A stretch of DNA of 13,194 nt from Tannerella sp. (GTDB lineage Bacteria; Bacteroidota; Bacteroidia; Bacteroidales; Tannerellaceae), in assembly GCA_031268395.1 (NCBI GenBank), contig JAIRXI010000331.1, forward strand, positions 1 to 13,194. The letters run 5' to 3'. A program made the translations under genes and the position numbers. Shown here one piece after another: positions 7,505-13,194 of this stretch. The notes under the pieces were generated by a model. It saw only the letters and a program-made list of their open reading frames with translations. It did no database searches and was not told where the DNA came from. How positions within the stretch are numbered: the first letter of the stretch is position 1; every line of letters starts with the position of its first letter.

Positions 7505-7750
7505 ATGGAAAGAAAAGAAATCGAATCGCAGGTCAGGGATTTCCTCATCGAAGAGATGGAAATCGAAGCGGAAACCGTCACCGGCGAAGCGAAACTGAAA
7601 GACGACCTGGGGCTTGACAGCCTGGACTTCGTCGACATTGTTGTGATTGTGGAAAAACGCTTCGGATTCAAAATCAAACCGGAAGAGATGGCGAACGTTA
7701 CCACCGTCAATGAATTTTACGACTACATCAATTCAAAAGTGAACGGCTGA
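7505..7750 (+). CDS. Acyl carrier protein
   Basis: This 81-residue acidic, helical protein has the phosphopantetheine site GLDSLDFVD with Ser39, preceded by DDLG. The length and helix pattern are those of ACP, with an Asp before Ser as required by the transferase. It follows the ketosynthase by 17 bases and precedes an acyltransferase by 14, so it is probably a dedicated carrier for chains made and transferred by this operon rather than the main AcpP of the cell. Confidence 0.92.
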   Translation: MERKEIESQVRDFLIEEMEIEAETVTGEAKLKDDLGLDSLDFVDIVVIVEKRFGFKIKPEEMANVTTVNEFYDYINSKVNG

Positions 7751-7764
7751 CTGACGGGCGCATC

Positions 7765-8655
7765 ATGGAGAAAAGGGAAAAGGCCTGGGAGGGAGTGACC
7801 GGAGGGCATACGCTGGGGCAAAAGGCCTTGAAGGCCATGCTTGCACGGGTCGACGTCCGTGTTGGATATGCGTTGCTGGCGTCCGTCGTTCCCTTCTACA
7901 TGCTTTTCGGCCGGAAAGGATACTTGGCCATCTATCGCTATTTTCGGAACCGCCACGGCTATCCGCCCCTGAAATCATTCCTGAAAACCTACCGGAACCA
8001 TTACCTGTTCGGACAGATGCTGCTCGACCGTTTTGCCGTCTATGCCGGTCGGCGGGACGTTTTCAAGGTCGAAAATCCCGACAATGCACTTTTCCTGCAG
8101 ATGCTCGACGATCCGCGCGGCTGTATCCTTGCCGGGGCGCACACTGGGAATCCGGAGCTTTGCGGCTACCTGCTGAAACAGCAGCAGAAGCGTATCAATG
8201 GCCTGATTTTCGGCGGCGAGGCAAAGGAAGTACAGAAAAACCGCACGGAGACGCTGGGGAACAACAATGTTCGCCTGATCCCGGTGGGGGAAGATCTGTC
8301 TCATGTCTTCCTGATCGGCGATGCGCTGGCAAAGGGCGAAATCATCAGCCTGCCGTGCGACCGGAGGTTCGGAAGCACGAAAAGTGTGGAGTGTGACTTC
8401 CTGAACGGAAAAGCCGGTTTTCCCGTCGGCGCCTTTGCGCTTGCCGTGCAGTTCGGGGCACCCGTCCTGGCGTTTTTCGCTCTGAAAATTTCGACGCTGT
8501 GCTACCGGATTCACCTGATTCCCATTCCTGTGCCGCCCGGACGCTCGAAGCGGGAACAGATCAACGGGATGACATGCTGTTTCGTCCGCGAACTGGAGCG
8601 CATCGTAAGGCGGTATCCCGAACAGTGGTTTAATTTCTATCCTTTCTGGGACTAA
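7765..8655 (+). CDS. LpxL/HtrB-like lysophospholipid acyltransferase family protein
   Basis: The 296-residue protein has the family's HX4E motif in AHTGNPE (His126, Glu131), a hydrophobic N-terminal segment (about 32-48), and a C-terminal PEQWFNFYPFW resembling the 'P-QW-W' end of lipid A late acyltransferases. Such proteins use acyl-ACP to acylate a lipid at the inner membrane. They occur both in lipid A synthesis and in specialised clusters such as aryl polyene and dialkylresorcinol loci. Its place directly after an ACP gene suggests that it unloads the chain built by this operon. The acceptor is unknown. A true lipid A acyltransferase is possible, but LpxL/LpxM genes rarely travel with their own ACP and ketosynthase. 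Confidence 0.75.
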   Translation: MEKREKAWEGVTGGHTLGQKALKAMLARVDVRVGYALLASVVPFYMLFGRKGYLAIYRYFRNRHGYPPLKSFLKTYRNHYLFGQMLLDRFAVYAGRRDVFKVENPDNALFLQMLDDPRGCILAGAHTGNPELCGYLLKQQQKRINGLIFGGEAKEVQKNRTETLGNNNVRLIPVGEDLSHVFLIGDALAKGEIISLPCDRRFGSTKSVECDFLNGKAGFPVGAFALAVQFGAPVLAFFALKISTLCYRIHLIPIPVPPGRSKREQINGMTCCFVRELERIVRRYPEQWFNFYPFWD

Positions 8656-8667
8656 TACGGAGGCGTC

Positions 8668-10050
8668 ATGAAGATGTGCATCGCGCTGGTTTCGGCCAAC
8701 ATGTACCGGATACCCTATCCGGTTTACCCGCTGGGCATCTCGTATTTGACCAGTTATCTCTCCATACACCTTCCCGACTGTAAGGTCAAGGTATTCGACT
8801 TTAACCTGGGGACTTACGATTCCTTTGCCGCTTTTCTGGAAAGGGACGAATTTGACCTGGTCGGCATCTCGCTGCGCAATTTCGACGACTCGACTCATGC
8901 ATACCGAACCAACCTGTTCATCGCCCACTACCGCGAAATCATGCGCATCGTCCGCGTTCATACGTCTGCACCCGTAGTCCTGGGCGGCGCCGGTTTCTCC
9001 GTCTTCCCGGAACTGATATTCAACGAATTGAACCCCGACTACGCCATTCTGGGCGAAGGCGAGGCGGCGTTGAAGGAACTGATTGTCGCCCTGTCGGACA
9101 GTTCCGACCCGACGACGATTCACCGGCTAGCCTGGCGCGACGCGGCCGGCGACTTCCGTATCAACAGTGCCTCCGGGAAGAGACCCGGAGCGAACTACAT
9201 CTCCTGCCCGGAACTGCATGTCGAAAACGACTGGGCTGAGTATTACTGGGAATCGAGCGGCATGCTGAATATCCAGACCAAACGCGGCTGTCCGTACAAC
9301 TGTATCTTCTGCAGTTATCCCCTGATTGACGGCCGGGCTGTCCGCACGCTGGACGTGAAAACGGTCGTTGCCAACATCGAAGAACTGTATTTCGCCAAAG
9401 GTATTTCCTATCTCTTCTTTACCGATTCCATTTTCAATATCCACAGGGATTACAACGAGGAACTGGCGCGGCGCCTGATCGAAAGCAGGGCTGAAATTTG
9501 CTGGGGGGCGTATTTTGCGCCACACAACCTGACGGTCGGCGATCTGGAACTGTATCGGCAGTCCGGCCTGACGCATGTCGAGTTCGGTACGGACTCGCTT
9601 TCGGACAGGCAACTGGAACGCTATAACAAACAATTCCGCATGTCCGACATCCGCGAACAGAGCATGTGCTGCAGTCGCCTGGGTATTTTTTATGCTCACT
9701 TCCTGATCCTTGGCGGCTATGGCGAAACGGACGAGACACTGGACGAGACGTTTGCCCATTCCCGTGAGCTGGGTCTGACAGTCTATTTTCCGTATATCGG
9801 GATGCGCGTCTATCCCGACACGCAACTGTGCAACATTGCCCTCCGAGAGGGGCTGATCCGGTCGCCCGCCGACCTGGTCGACCCGGTATACTACCTGTCG
9901 AAAGAAATAGACCCCGCGACGATCGAACCGCGCGCCAAAGCAACCGGCCAGCGGTGGATATTTACGGATGATGAGCCTTCGCCGGTGATGGACCAACTGC
10001 GCCGGCGAGGTAAAAAAGGTCCACTCTGGGAGTTTTTACGGTATTCATGA
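8668..10050 (+). CDS. B12-binding-type radical SAM enzyme, lipid-associated
   Basis: The 460-residue product starts with a Rossmann-like domain of the cobalamin-binding class (MYRIPYPVYPLGISYL near 12-27, VLGGAGFSVFPE around 104-115, YAILGEGE around 125-132). The usual DxHxxG cobalamin ligand is not evident, so cobalamin use is uncertain. The radical SAM core has RGCPYNCIFC with Cys208, Cys212 and Cys215 for the 4Fe-4S cluster, followed by the FTDSIFN and HVEFGTDSLS segments typical of this class. It lies 12 bases after the acyltransferase with AGGAGG-like spacing (GGAGG at 8659-8663) and is the last gene before a terminator. I recall a Bacteroidetes family annotated as a lipid biosynthesis B12-binding/radical SAM protein found beside the same neighbours. 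The reaction is unknown; modification of the acyl chain is a reasonable guess. Confidence 0.82.
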   Translation: MKMCIALVSANMYRIPYPVYPLGISYLTSYLSIHLPDCKVKVFDFNLGTYDSFAAFLERDEFDLVGISLRNFDDSTHAYRTNLFIAHYREIMRIVRVHTSAPVVLGGAGFSVFPELIFNELNPDYAILGEGEAALKELIVALSDSSDPTTIHRLAWRDAAGDFRINSASGKRPGANYISCPELHVENDWAEYYWESSGMLNIQTKRGCPYNCIFCSYPLIDGRAVRTLDVKTVVANIEELYFAKGISYLFFTDSIFNIHRDYNEELARRLIESRAEICWGAYFAPHNLTVGDLELYRQSGLTHVEFGTDSLSDRQLERYNKQFRMSDIREQSMCCSRLGIFYAHFLILGGYGETDETLDETFAHSRELGLTVYFPYIGMRVYPDTQLCNIALREGLIRSPADLVDPVYYLSKEIDPATIEPRAKATGQRWIFTDDEPSPVMDQLRRRGKKGPLWEFLRYS

Positions 10051-10067
10051 TATCGCTGCAAATAAAG

Positions 10068-10091
10068 AAAGCCGCTGATTTAGCGGCTTTT
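10068..10091. terminator. Bidirectional hairpin terminator
   Basis: AAAGCCGCT (10068-10076) and AGCGGCTTT (10082-10090) form a perfect 9-bp stem with a 5-base loop, followed by T on the plus strand and by a T-rich stretch (CTTTATTTG) on the minus strand. It ends the lipid operon. In the other direction it would have ended transcription of the tRNA whose 3' end lies next to it. Confidence 0.85.
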
Positions 10092-10093
10092 AA

Positions 10094-10110
10094 TGGCGGA
10101 AAGCGAGGGA
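10094..10110 (-). other. tRNA-Ser-like 3' end remnant, candidate attachment site
   Basis: On the minus strand TCCCTCGCTTTCCGCCA reads as the last T-loop base T, the T-stem 3' strand CCCTC, the acceptor 3' strand GCTTTCC, discriminator G and CCA. A discriminator G is typical of serine tRNAs. The bases upstream are not tRNA (no T-loop TTCGA and no T-stem 5' strand), so only the 3' tail is present. A terminator lies directly downstream, as expected for a former tRNA end. Tyrosine recombinases integrate at tRNA 3' ends and displace just such a tail to the far end of the element. The element would extend to the right from here, and the intact tRNA would lie beyond its other end. Confidence 0.5.
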
Positions 10111-10133
10111 CAGCAACTTGTGCTGAAAATCAA

Positions 10134-10307
10134 TCAATTACATTTCCGTATGCGAAAATAGTGCGAAAACGCAATTTTTTGGGTGGTTTTCGACGAGATG
10201 GCCGGCGCAGGATATTCGCATTTTAACCAAACGGTTGGCTCCGGCATAAAGGTGTCGAATTCGGCACCTTTTCCTTTTTTCGATATCGAAACGTATACTG
10301 TGGTCAT
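10134..10307 (-). CDS. Possible small protein of 57 residues, unknown
   Basis: A short frame begins with ATG at 10307, one base after the stop codon of the HTH gene, and ends with TGA at 10136-10134. Its start reads MTTVYVSISKKGKGAEFDTF, and no family is recognised. Tight spacing to the HTH gene suggests translational coupling. Against it, the frame contains a 24-bp hairpin, its composition is irregular, and its end lies next to the tRNA-like tail, where coding would not be expected. It may be chance. Confidence 0.3.
   Translation of the reverse strand: MTTVYVSISKKGKGAEFDTFMPEPTVWLKCEYPAPAISSKTTQKIAFSHYFRIRKCN
10248..10271. terminator. Palindromic hairpin, possible terminator
   Basis: AAAGGTGTCGAA followed directly by TTCGGCACCTTT forms a 12-bp palindrome with one mismatch (a G-U pair in RNA on one strand). 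On the plus strand it is followed by TTCCTTTTTT. It lies about 40 bp after the stop of the HTH gene on the minus strand, where the T-run is short. It may act as a weak bidirectional terminator. Confidence 0.4.
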
Positions 10308-10308
10308 G

Positions 10309-10620
10309 CTATCCGTCCTCCGTTTTAAACATTTTGCCGCGACCGGTCAGCAGCCATTCTGCGGAAACGGCGTAATCACGCGCCAGACTGTACAGGGCTT
10401 CAATTTCTATCGTTTTGTATCGTGACGGTTTGGATGCCGGATGGGGCGTTACGCCGTAAGTAAGCCTTGCTTCCCGATAACGGGAAGCGCTAAGCCCGCT
10501 CCCGGTGCAGAAGGATTGCAGAGACGCCAGCCTTCCGGAAGTGACCAGGGCGTCAATCGCGATGAAAAACCGACGGTTTACGCCATCGGATATGGGAGTT
10601 ACCACTTTTACCGTTTTCAT
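10309..10620 (-). CDS. Small HTH-type regulator of Bacteroidetes mobile DNA
   Basis: The 103-residue protein has RRFFIAIDALVTSGRLASLQ (16-35), a short helical middle (SGLSASRYRE, 41-50) and the end VSAEWLLTGRGKMF (85-98). This layout (RFF-AID-L followed by YxVSAEWLLTGRGxMF) is one I recognise from small repressor-like proteins common in Bacteroides chromosomes and phage-like regions, where the middle section is the DNA-binding helix-turn-helix. It diverges from a small plus-strand gene across a 50-bp gap that holds an exact -7 element, so it probably represses that promoter and perhaps its own. The operator is not identifiable by eye. Confidence 0.65.
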   Translation of the reverse strand: MKTVKVVTPISDGVNRRFFIAIDALVTSGRLASLQSFCTGSGLSASRYREARLTYGVTPHPASKPSRYKTIEIEALYSLARDYAVSAEWLLTGRGKMFKTEDG

Positions 10621-10637
10621 TTGTCTGGATGTTTCCG

Positions 10638-10645
10638 TATCTTTG
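10638..10645 (+). promoter_or_regulatory. -7 promoter element TATCTTTG for the 71-residue gene
   Basis: TATCTTTG matches TAnnTTTG exactly and stands 25 bp before the ATG at 10671. No good -33 element occurs at 19-21 bp; TTTG at 10620-10623 is too close. The sequence from GTATCTTTG to the ATG is closely similar to that at 12028-12058. Confidence 0.6.
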
Positions 10646-10670
10646 CTTCAAATTTTTAATTCAAATGATT

Positions 10671-10886
10671 ATGGAACAAAAACTTCTTAACGTCTTACCG
10701 GATGATTCTCCCGAAATAGAAAAATTACATGAATTGATGCACATGCAAGACCTTTCAATGCTTACCGAACCGTACTTTGTGAAAGACTTAATCATAAGAC
10801 CCCATTTTCATTATCATTGCATGCAATTCATCGAACCTTGCGAGCCCTTCGATTCCGTCATTACGAATTGTTGCCGCTATTTGTAA
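10671..10886 (+). CDS. Small unknown protein, 71 residues, 3' part antisense to the next gene
   Basis: The frame starts at ATG 10671 (an ATG at 10665 is also possible), 25 bp after an exact -7 element. The acidic N-terminal half, MEQKLLNVLPDDSPEIEKLH and the following Met-rich helix to about residue 40, looks like a normal protein but matches no family I know. From 10788 on, the frame is antisense to the minus-strand membrane gene, and the last 33 residues (Cys- and His-rich) look like chance translation. The original 3' end may have been replaced by recombination. Confidence 0.5.
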   Translation: MEQKLLNVLPDDSPEIEKLHELMHMQDLSMLTEPYFVKDLIIRPHFHYHCMQFIEPCEPFDSVITNCCRYL

Positions 10887-11348
10887 AAGGTAAGCCTTGT
10901 TGATCGTACTTATGCACTTTTCGGAAGGGAAAGAACTTATCATCACACTAATAACTGTATTGCATAAAGGTATCTCTCCAACCACCTTATTAAATCTTAC
11001 GGATAGTAATGCGAAATTGTAGTATTCATATACCATGCTTTTTTCTTTCCTGTAAAATTCAGACAACGATGAATAAACCTTAGCGTACATTTTGGCTCTA
11101 TCCATATTGGCCTGATGCCTTATTGCAGTCAAATAGTCGGATGTCTTTTTCTGCTCGGATTTCACATCAATAACCGTGAATATATTCCACCCGATCAATA
11201 CAACAACGAGAGTTGACAGAACGGCGACAACCCACCCCAGATAGGCCGTCTCGTCAATCGAGAAACTGTTTAGGGATGTACATATCGCCACGATACTTAA
11301 TATAATAGCTATTACAGCAATCGTTAATGCAAGTCTATCTCTCGTCAT
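10788..11348 (-). CDS. Two-helix membrane protein of unknown function
   Basis: From the ATG at 11348 (the frame reaches 11357 only by a TTG) the product has 186 residues. Two transmembrane helices lie at about 7-25 and 38-60, joined by a short loop with NSFSIDETAYLG. A helical, charged soluble domain follows from about 61 to 186, most likely cytoplasmic. Proteins of this plan are frequent as orphans in Bacteroides accessory regions, and no function is known to me. Its 3' end overlaps the convergent small gene by 99 bp. There is a 102-bp gap to the ORF6N chimera upstream on the same strand, so an independent promoter is likely; no exact -7 match is visible. Confidence 0.75.
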   Translation of the reverse strand: MTRDRLALTIAVIAIILSIVAICTSLNSFSIDETAYLGWVVAVLSTLVVVLIGWNIFTVIDVKSEQKKTSDYLTAIRHQANMDRAKMYAKVYSSLSEFYRKEKSMVYEYYNFALLSVRFNKVVGEIPLCNTVISVMISSFPSEKCISTINKAYLLQIAATIRNDGIEGLARFDELHAMIMKMGSYD

Positions 11349-11450
11349 ATGTTCCAAATTATATCTATACGGTTTTAAATTAACAATTTCATTTATACCA
11401 CATTGGCCAGTCGTCTTTTGTATCTTTTTATCATCTTTCGCCCGTGAATG

Positions 11451-11999
11451 TTACTTTCCCTTTTTCTGTTTGACGGTATGCCTGAACTTCATCACTGCAA
11501 AATTGATTTCAAACGTTGTTTCGGTATCTGTCACCTGGAGATCGTCGCCAAGCAGATCGGCTATGATGTCGCCGCTACGCTGCATCAGCGTTTTTTGCCG
11601 TTCTTCCACGGGGGATTCCGACAGTTCCGCAACAGTACGCGAGAGTTCCCGGATTTTGACGAACGTCTCCACTATGGCGATGGTTGTTTCCGTTGCGCGA
11701 CGGCCTTTCAGGATGGTCGCCAGCATGTACAGCCCCTTTTCGGAAAACGCCTTGGGGAGTGATGGCGAGAATTTGACTTTGGGGTTATCGAATTTTTCGA
11801 TAACCTCCCTCTTTTCGTCTCCGGTAAGTTCAAATACGTATCCTTTCGGAAATTTATCCGGATTGTTTTTTACCGCTTCGTTTATACGCATGGTCGCCAC
11901 TCCATACAACTCCGCAACATTAGACAAGCCGCATTTTTTTTCAAATCGGCTTTGACTAACCCCTAAATACGCCAAAAATTCAATCAATCGTTCTTTCAT
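11451..11999 (-). CDS. Chimera of repressor N-terminus and ORF6N domain
   Basis: The 182 residues begin MKERLIEFLAYLGVSQSRFE and continue KKCGLSN, the first two helices of an XRE-type repressor common in Bacteroidetes elements. The recognition helix normally following (GYxxxIRK or similar) is absent. The sequence passes directly at residue 28 to VAELYGVATMRINEAV and FPKGYVFELT (28-59), the core of the ORF6N DNA-binding domain of phage regulators. LPKAFSEKGLYMLATILKGR (81-100) and the FVKIREL helix (113-119) complete that domain. The ORF6N part lacks its own N-terminal strands. It probably binds DNA as a phage-type regulator, possibly of the divergent promoter 57 bp away. The frame is intact, so the fusion is not a frameshift artefact. 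Confidence 0.75.
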   Translation of the reverse strand: MKERLIEFLAYLGVSQSRFEKKCGLSNVAELYGVATMRINEAVKNNPDKFPKGYVFELTGDEKREVIEKFDNPKVKFSPSLPKAFSEKGLYMLATILKGRRATETTIAIVETFVKIRELSRTVAELSESPVEERQKTLMQRSGDIIADLLGDDLQVTDTETTFEINFAVMKFRHTVKQKKGK

Positions 12000-12005
12000 T
12001 ATTAT

Positions 12006-12036
12006 TTTGTTTGCCGAAACATAATCTGTATCTTTG
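12006..12036 (+). promoter_or_regulatory. Full Bacteroidetes promoter for the 63-residue gene
   Basis: TTTG (12006-12009) and TATCTTTG (12029-12036) are separated by 19 bp, the consensus -33/-7 arrangement. The ATG at 12056 follows 19 bp later. It is the best promoter in the window. An opposing near-match, TATGTTTC (minus strand, 12023-12016), between the two boxes could serve the ORF6N chimera, so the two would overlap. Confidence 0.75.
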
Positions 12037-12055
12037 TATCAAAATTTCAATCATT

Positions 12056-12247
12056 ATGAGACATTTTCTAAGAAAGTGGTACTACCGACATGTTACATAC
12101 CGCGTAACCCTGGCTTATCTCCGCAATCATCGACTTAGCGAATACGGGCGGCACGATGATTTGGAAACCATTCAACTGCTTGCAGCCAATATCGTGCTGA
12201 AGAAAGGAGAAAAGAAGGATTCCGTTTCAGGAGAAGAAATCCCCTAA
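12056..12247 (+). CDS. Small basic protein of 63 residues, unknown
   Basis: Starting at ATG 12056, 19 bp after the -7 element, the product begins MRHFLRKWYYRHVTYRVTLA. It is basic and aromatic in the first 30 residues and helical, then acidic at the end. No family is recognised. The frame is open further upstream (12011), but that part overlaps the promoter. The last 21 bp overlap the 3' end of the convergent gene. The N-terminal block with clustered Arg, Trp and Tyr could be a membrane-surface or nucleic-acid-binding helix; this is only a guess. Confidence 0.6.
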   Translation: MRHFLRKWYYRHVTYRVTLAYLRNHRLSEYGRHDDLETIQLLAANIVLKKGEKKDSVSGEEIP

Positions 12248-12607
12248 CGGGACATGCTTGCCCTGCCTGTCGACATAAGGAAAAATAACGACTATACTAA
12301 ATTCAACATTTGTGGCCGTTTGATTTTCCTTTCCTTTTTCCGCCTCTACTCCCAAAGATATTTTCGGAAGGAAAACCCCTATGCCGCCCTTTTCCGACGC
12401 AGCGTTGGATTCAGTCAGCCCGACAGTGAATTTTACGACAGAGGCAGGATAGTGCTTTCCTTTTAGCTCGAATTTTGGGCCATTTGAAATTGGCGTATCG
12501 AGCATCGGATTTATTAAACCGCCTATTTCATAACATTCGTCCTGCGCTTCTTGTACCCCTTTCGTAATTTGCACAAGCGTTTCTTTCACAAATTCCTTTA
12601 ATTCCAT
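12227..12607 (-). CDS. Unknown protein, helix plus beta domain, 126 residues
   Basis: The protein has an N-terminal amphipathic helix (MELKEFVKETLVQITKGVQE), a Gly/Pro-rich link, then VVKFTVGLTE (57-66), GGIGVFLPKISLGVEA (74-89) and NVEFSIVVIFP (99-109) as beta strands. The layout of a leading helix, paired strands and a Gly-rich middle resembles the trypco2-like small domains seen beside defence and conflict genes, but this is a resemblance by eye only. It has no signal peptide. It is preceded by an unusual set of AAAACAT repeats. A convergent overlap of 21 bp links it with the 63-residue gene. Confidence 0.7.
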   Translation of the reverse strand: MELKEFVKETLVQITKGVQEAQDECYEIGGLINPMLDTPISNGPKFELKGKHYPASVVKFTVGLTESNAASEKGGIGVFLPKISLGVEAEKGKENQTATNVEFSIVVIFPYVDRQGKHVPLGDFFS

Positions 12608-12640
12608 AAAATTATTTCATTAACAACCAGACGTATACCA

Positions 12641-12671
12641 AAAACATGTTTTAAAACATAAGATAAAACAT
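12641..12671. repeat. Three AAAACAT repeats at exact 12-bp spacing
   Basis: AAAACAT begins at 12641, 12653 and 12665. The first two overlap the palindrome ATGTTTTAAAACAT (12646-12659). The set lies 34-64 bp upstream of the ATG at 12607, where an operator or the promoter of that gene would be. A 12-bp period is close to, but not exactly, one helical turn. Confidence 0.55.
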
Positions 12672-12696
12672 TTCAAAATTTATTCGTCCAGGCATT

Positions 12697-13194
12697 TTAT
12701 TCACTGCCAGCCGTTACTTTCTTTTTTCTGCCGACGTACTCAACCCTGTTTCCCTGTTTGCTCTCTATTAAGCATACGAGCGCCGCAAGCGCTTTTTCCG
12801 CAAGTTCCCTGTCGTTAAACCTGAAACGGCCTTTTGTGCCCGCCACCCTATCCTTAAACGTGATGTCGTATATGAAATGCTCCAAATTCCCGGATACCGA
12901 TTTGTACGCAATATCTTCACGGTAGCGTTTAGACACCGATACGGATACGATATTTTCATAGTAGTAATGCTTGTTTTTTCCTCTGACAAGACAGTCTTTA
13001 TTTGCTTCAATATATAAATGTGTTCCTCTTTTCTGCGGTTGTTTTTTGATTAAAACATCCAGCATCATTGCCGCCGAATCCGCATTGTCAATCGGCAAGA
13101 GTGTGAAATCTTTTGGCAATTTCACCTTAACCTGCGCCTGTGATGCGAAGCAAAATCCCACAAGCAAAAAATATAACAATAACAGTATTATCTT
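12697..13194 (-). CDS. Secreted protein of unknown function, N-terminus beyond the window
   Basis: The frame is open to the right edge (first readable residues KIILLLLYFLLVGFCFASQA), so the true start lies outside. A TTG at 13179 is inside the signal sequence and is not a likely start. The signal peptide would be cut after SQA or nearby, leaving a periplasmic or exported protein of about 150 residues, basic and beta-rich, with HFIYDITFKD and GRFRFND segments and a C-terminal helix ending in KKKVTAGSE. No family is recognised. It is separated from the next minus-strand gene by 89 bp containing the AAAACAT repeats. Confidence 0.7.
   Translation of the reverse strand, partial: KIILLLLYFLLVGFCFASQAQVKVKLPKDFTLLPIDNADSAAMMLDVLIKKQPQKRGTHLYIEANKDCLVRGKNKHYYYENIVSVSVSKRYREDIAYKSVSGNLEHFIYDITFKDRVAGTKGRFRFNDRELAEKALAALVCLIESKQGNRVEYVGRKKKVTAGSE

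Larger units (their letters stand above)
10094..13194. mobile_element. Candidate integrated element, right end beyond the window
   Basis: From the tRNA-like tail rightwards, coding style changes. Most of the DNA, from about 10650 on, is clearly AT-richer than the lipid locus, genes are small, gaps are longer, and products are phage- or element-type (ORF6N, small HTH) or unknown. Two regulator-small gene modules are repeated. No integrase, relaxase or phage structural gene is in view, so the type of element cannot be told. It could also be a decayed genomic island. Confidence 0.45.

Noticed and set aside
7975..9996. Minus-strand frames of 382 and 289 codons
   Set aside because: They are antisense to the LpxL-like and radical SAM genes; no family features and low-complexity composition.
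10183..10425. Plus-strand frame of 80 codons
   Set aside because: It is antisense to the HTH gene and crosses the hairpin at 10248-10271; no promoter or family.

Overview
The window looks like a Bacteroidales chromosome, genus not determined. The supporting signs are several -7 promoter elements of the Bacteroidetes form TAnnTTTG, almost no Shine-Dalgarno sequences, a surface-lipoprotein glycoside hydrolase, glycine-lipid acyltransferases, and small HTH and ORF6N proteins of types common in Bacteroides-like mobile DNA. The left 10 kb is fairly GC-rich. The right 2.5 to 3 kb is visibly AT-richer and reads as acquired DNA.

Region 1 (1-2771, minus strand) is a large glycoside hydrolase family 2 lipoprotein whose C-terminus runs off the left edge. 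Region 2 (2772-3573) has no intact gene. It holds a ~220-bp inverted-repeat element with perfect 21-bp ends, short heptamer tandem repeats on both sides of it, and a broken IS982-like transposase fragment joined to a third copy of a segment of the element's arm.

Region 3 (3574-10091) is a lipid locus built as two divergent operons. On the minus strand, a PlsC-like acyltransferase (GlsA type) and a hemolysin-like N-acyltransferase (GlsB type) match the pair that makes glycine lipids. On the plus strand, five closely spaced genes encode a ketoreductase (FabG type), a ketosynthase (FabB type), an acyl carrier protein, an LpxL-like acyltransferase and a B12-binding-type radical SAM enzyme. A bidirectional hairpin terminator closes this operon. 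Ketosynthase plus ketoreductase plus ACP, without dehydratase or enoyl reductase, would stop at 3-hydroxyacyl-ACP. That is the donor expected for glycine N-acylation, so a functional link between the two operons is attractive but is inference.

Region 4 (10094-13194) begins with a 17-base match to the 3' end of a serine-type tRNA, placed as expected for the displaced end of a tRNA-integrated element that extends to the right. It carries two copies of the same arrangement: a minus-strand regulator-like gene diverging, across a short gap with a TATCTTTG promoter, from a very small plus-strand gene that runs into the 3' end of the next minus-strand gene. One of the regulator-like genes is a chimera of a repressor N-terminus and an ORF6N domain. 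A two-helix membrane protein, an unknown protein preceded by three AAAACAT repeats at 12-bp spacing, and a secreted protein cut by the right edge complete the region. No integrase is visible.
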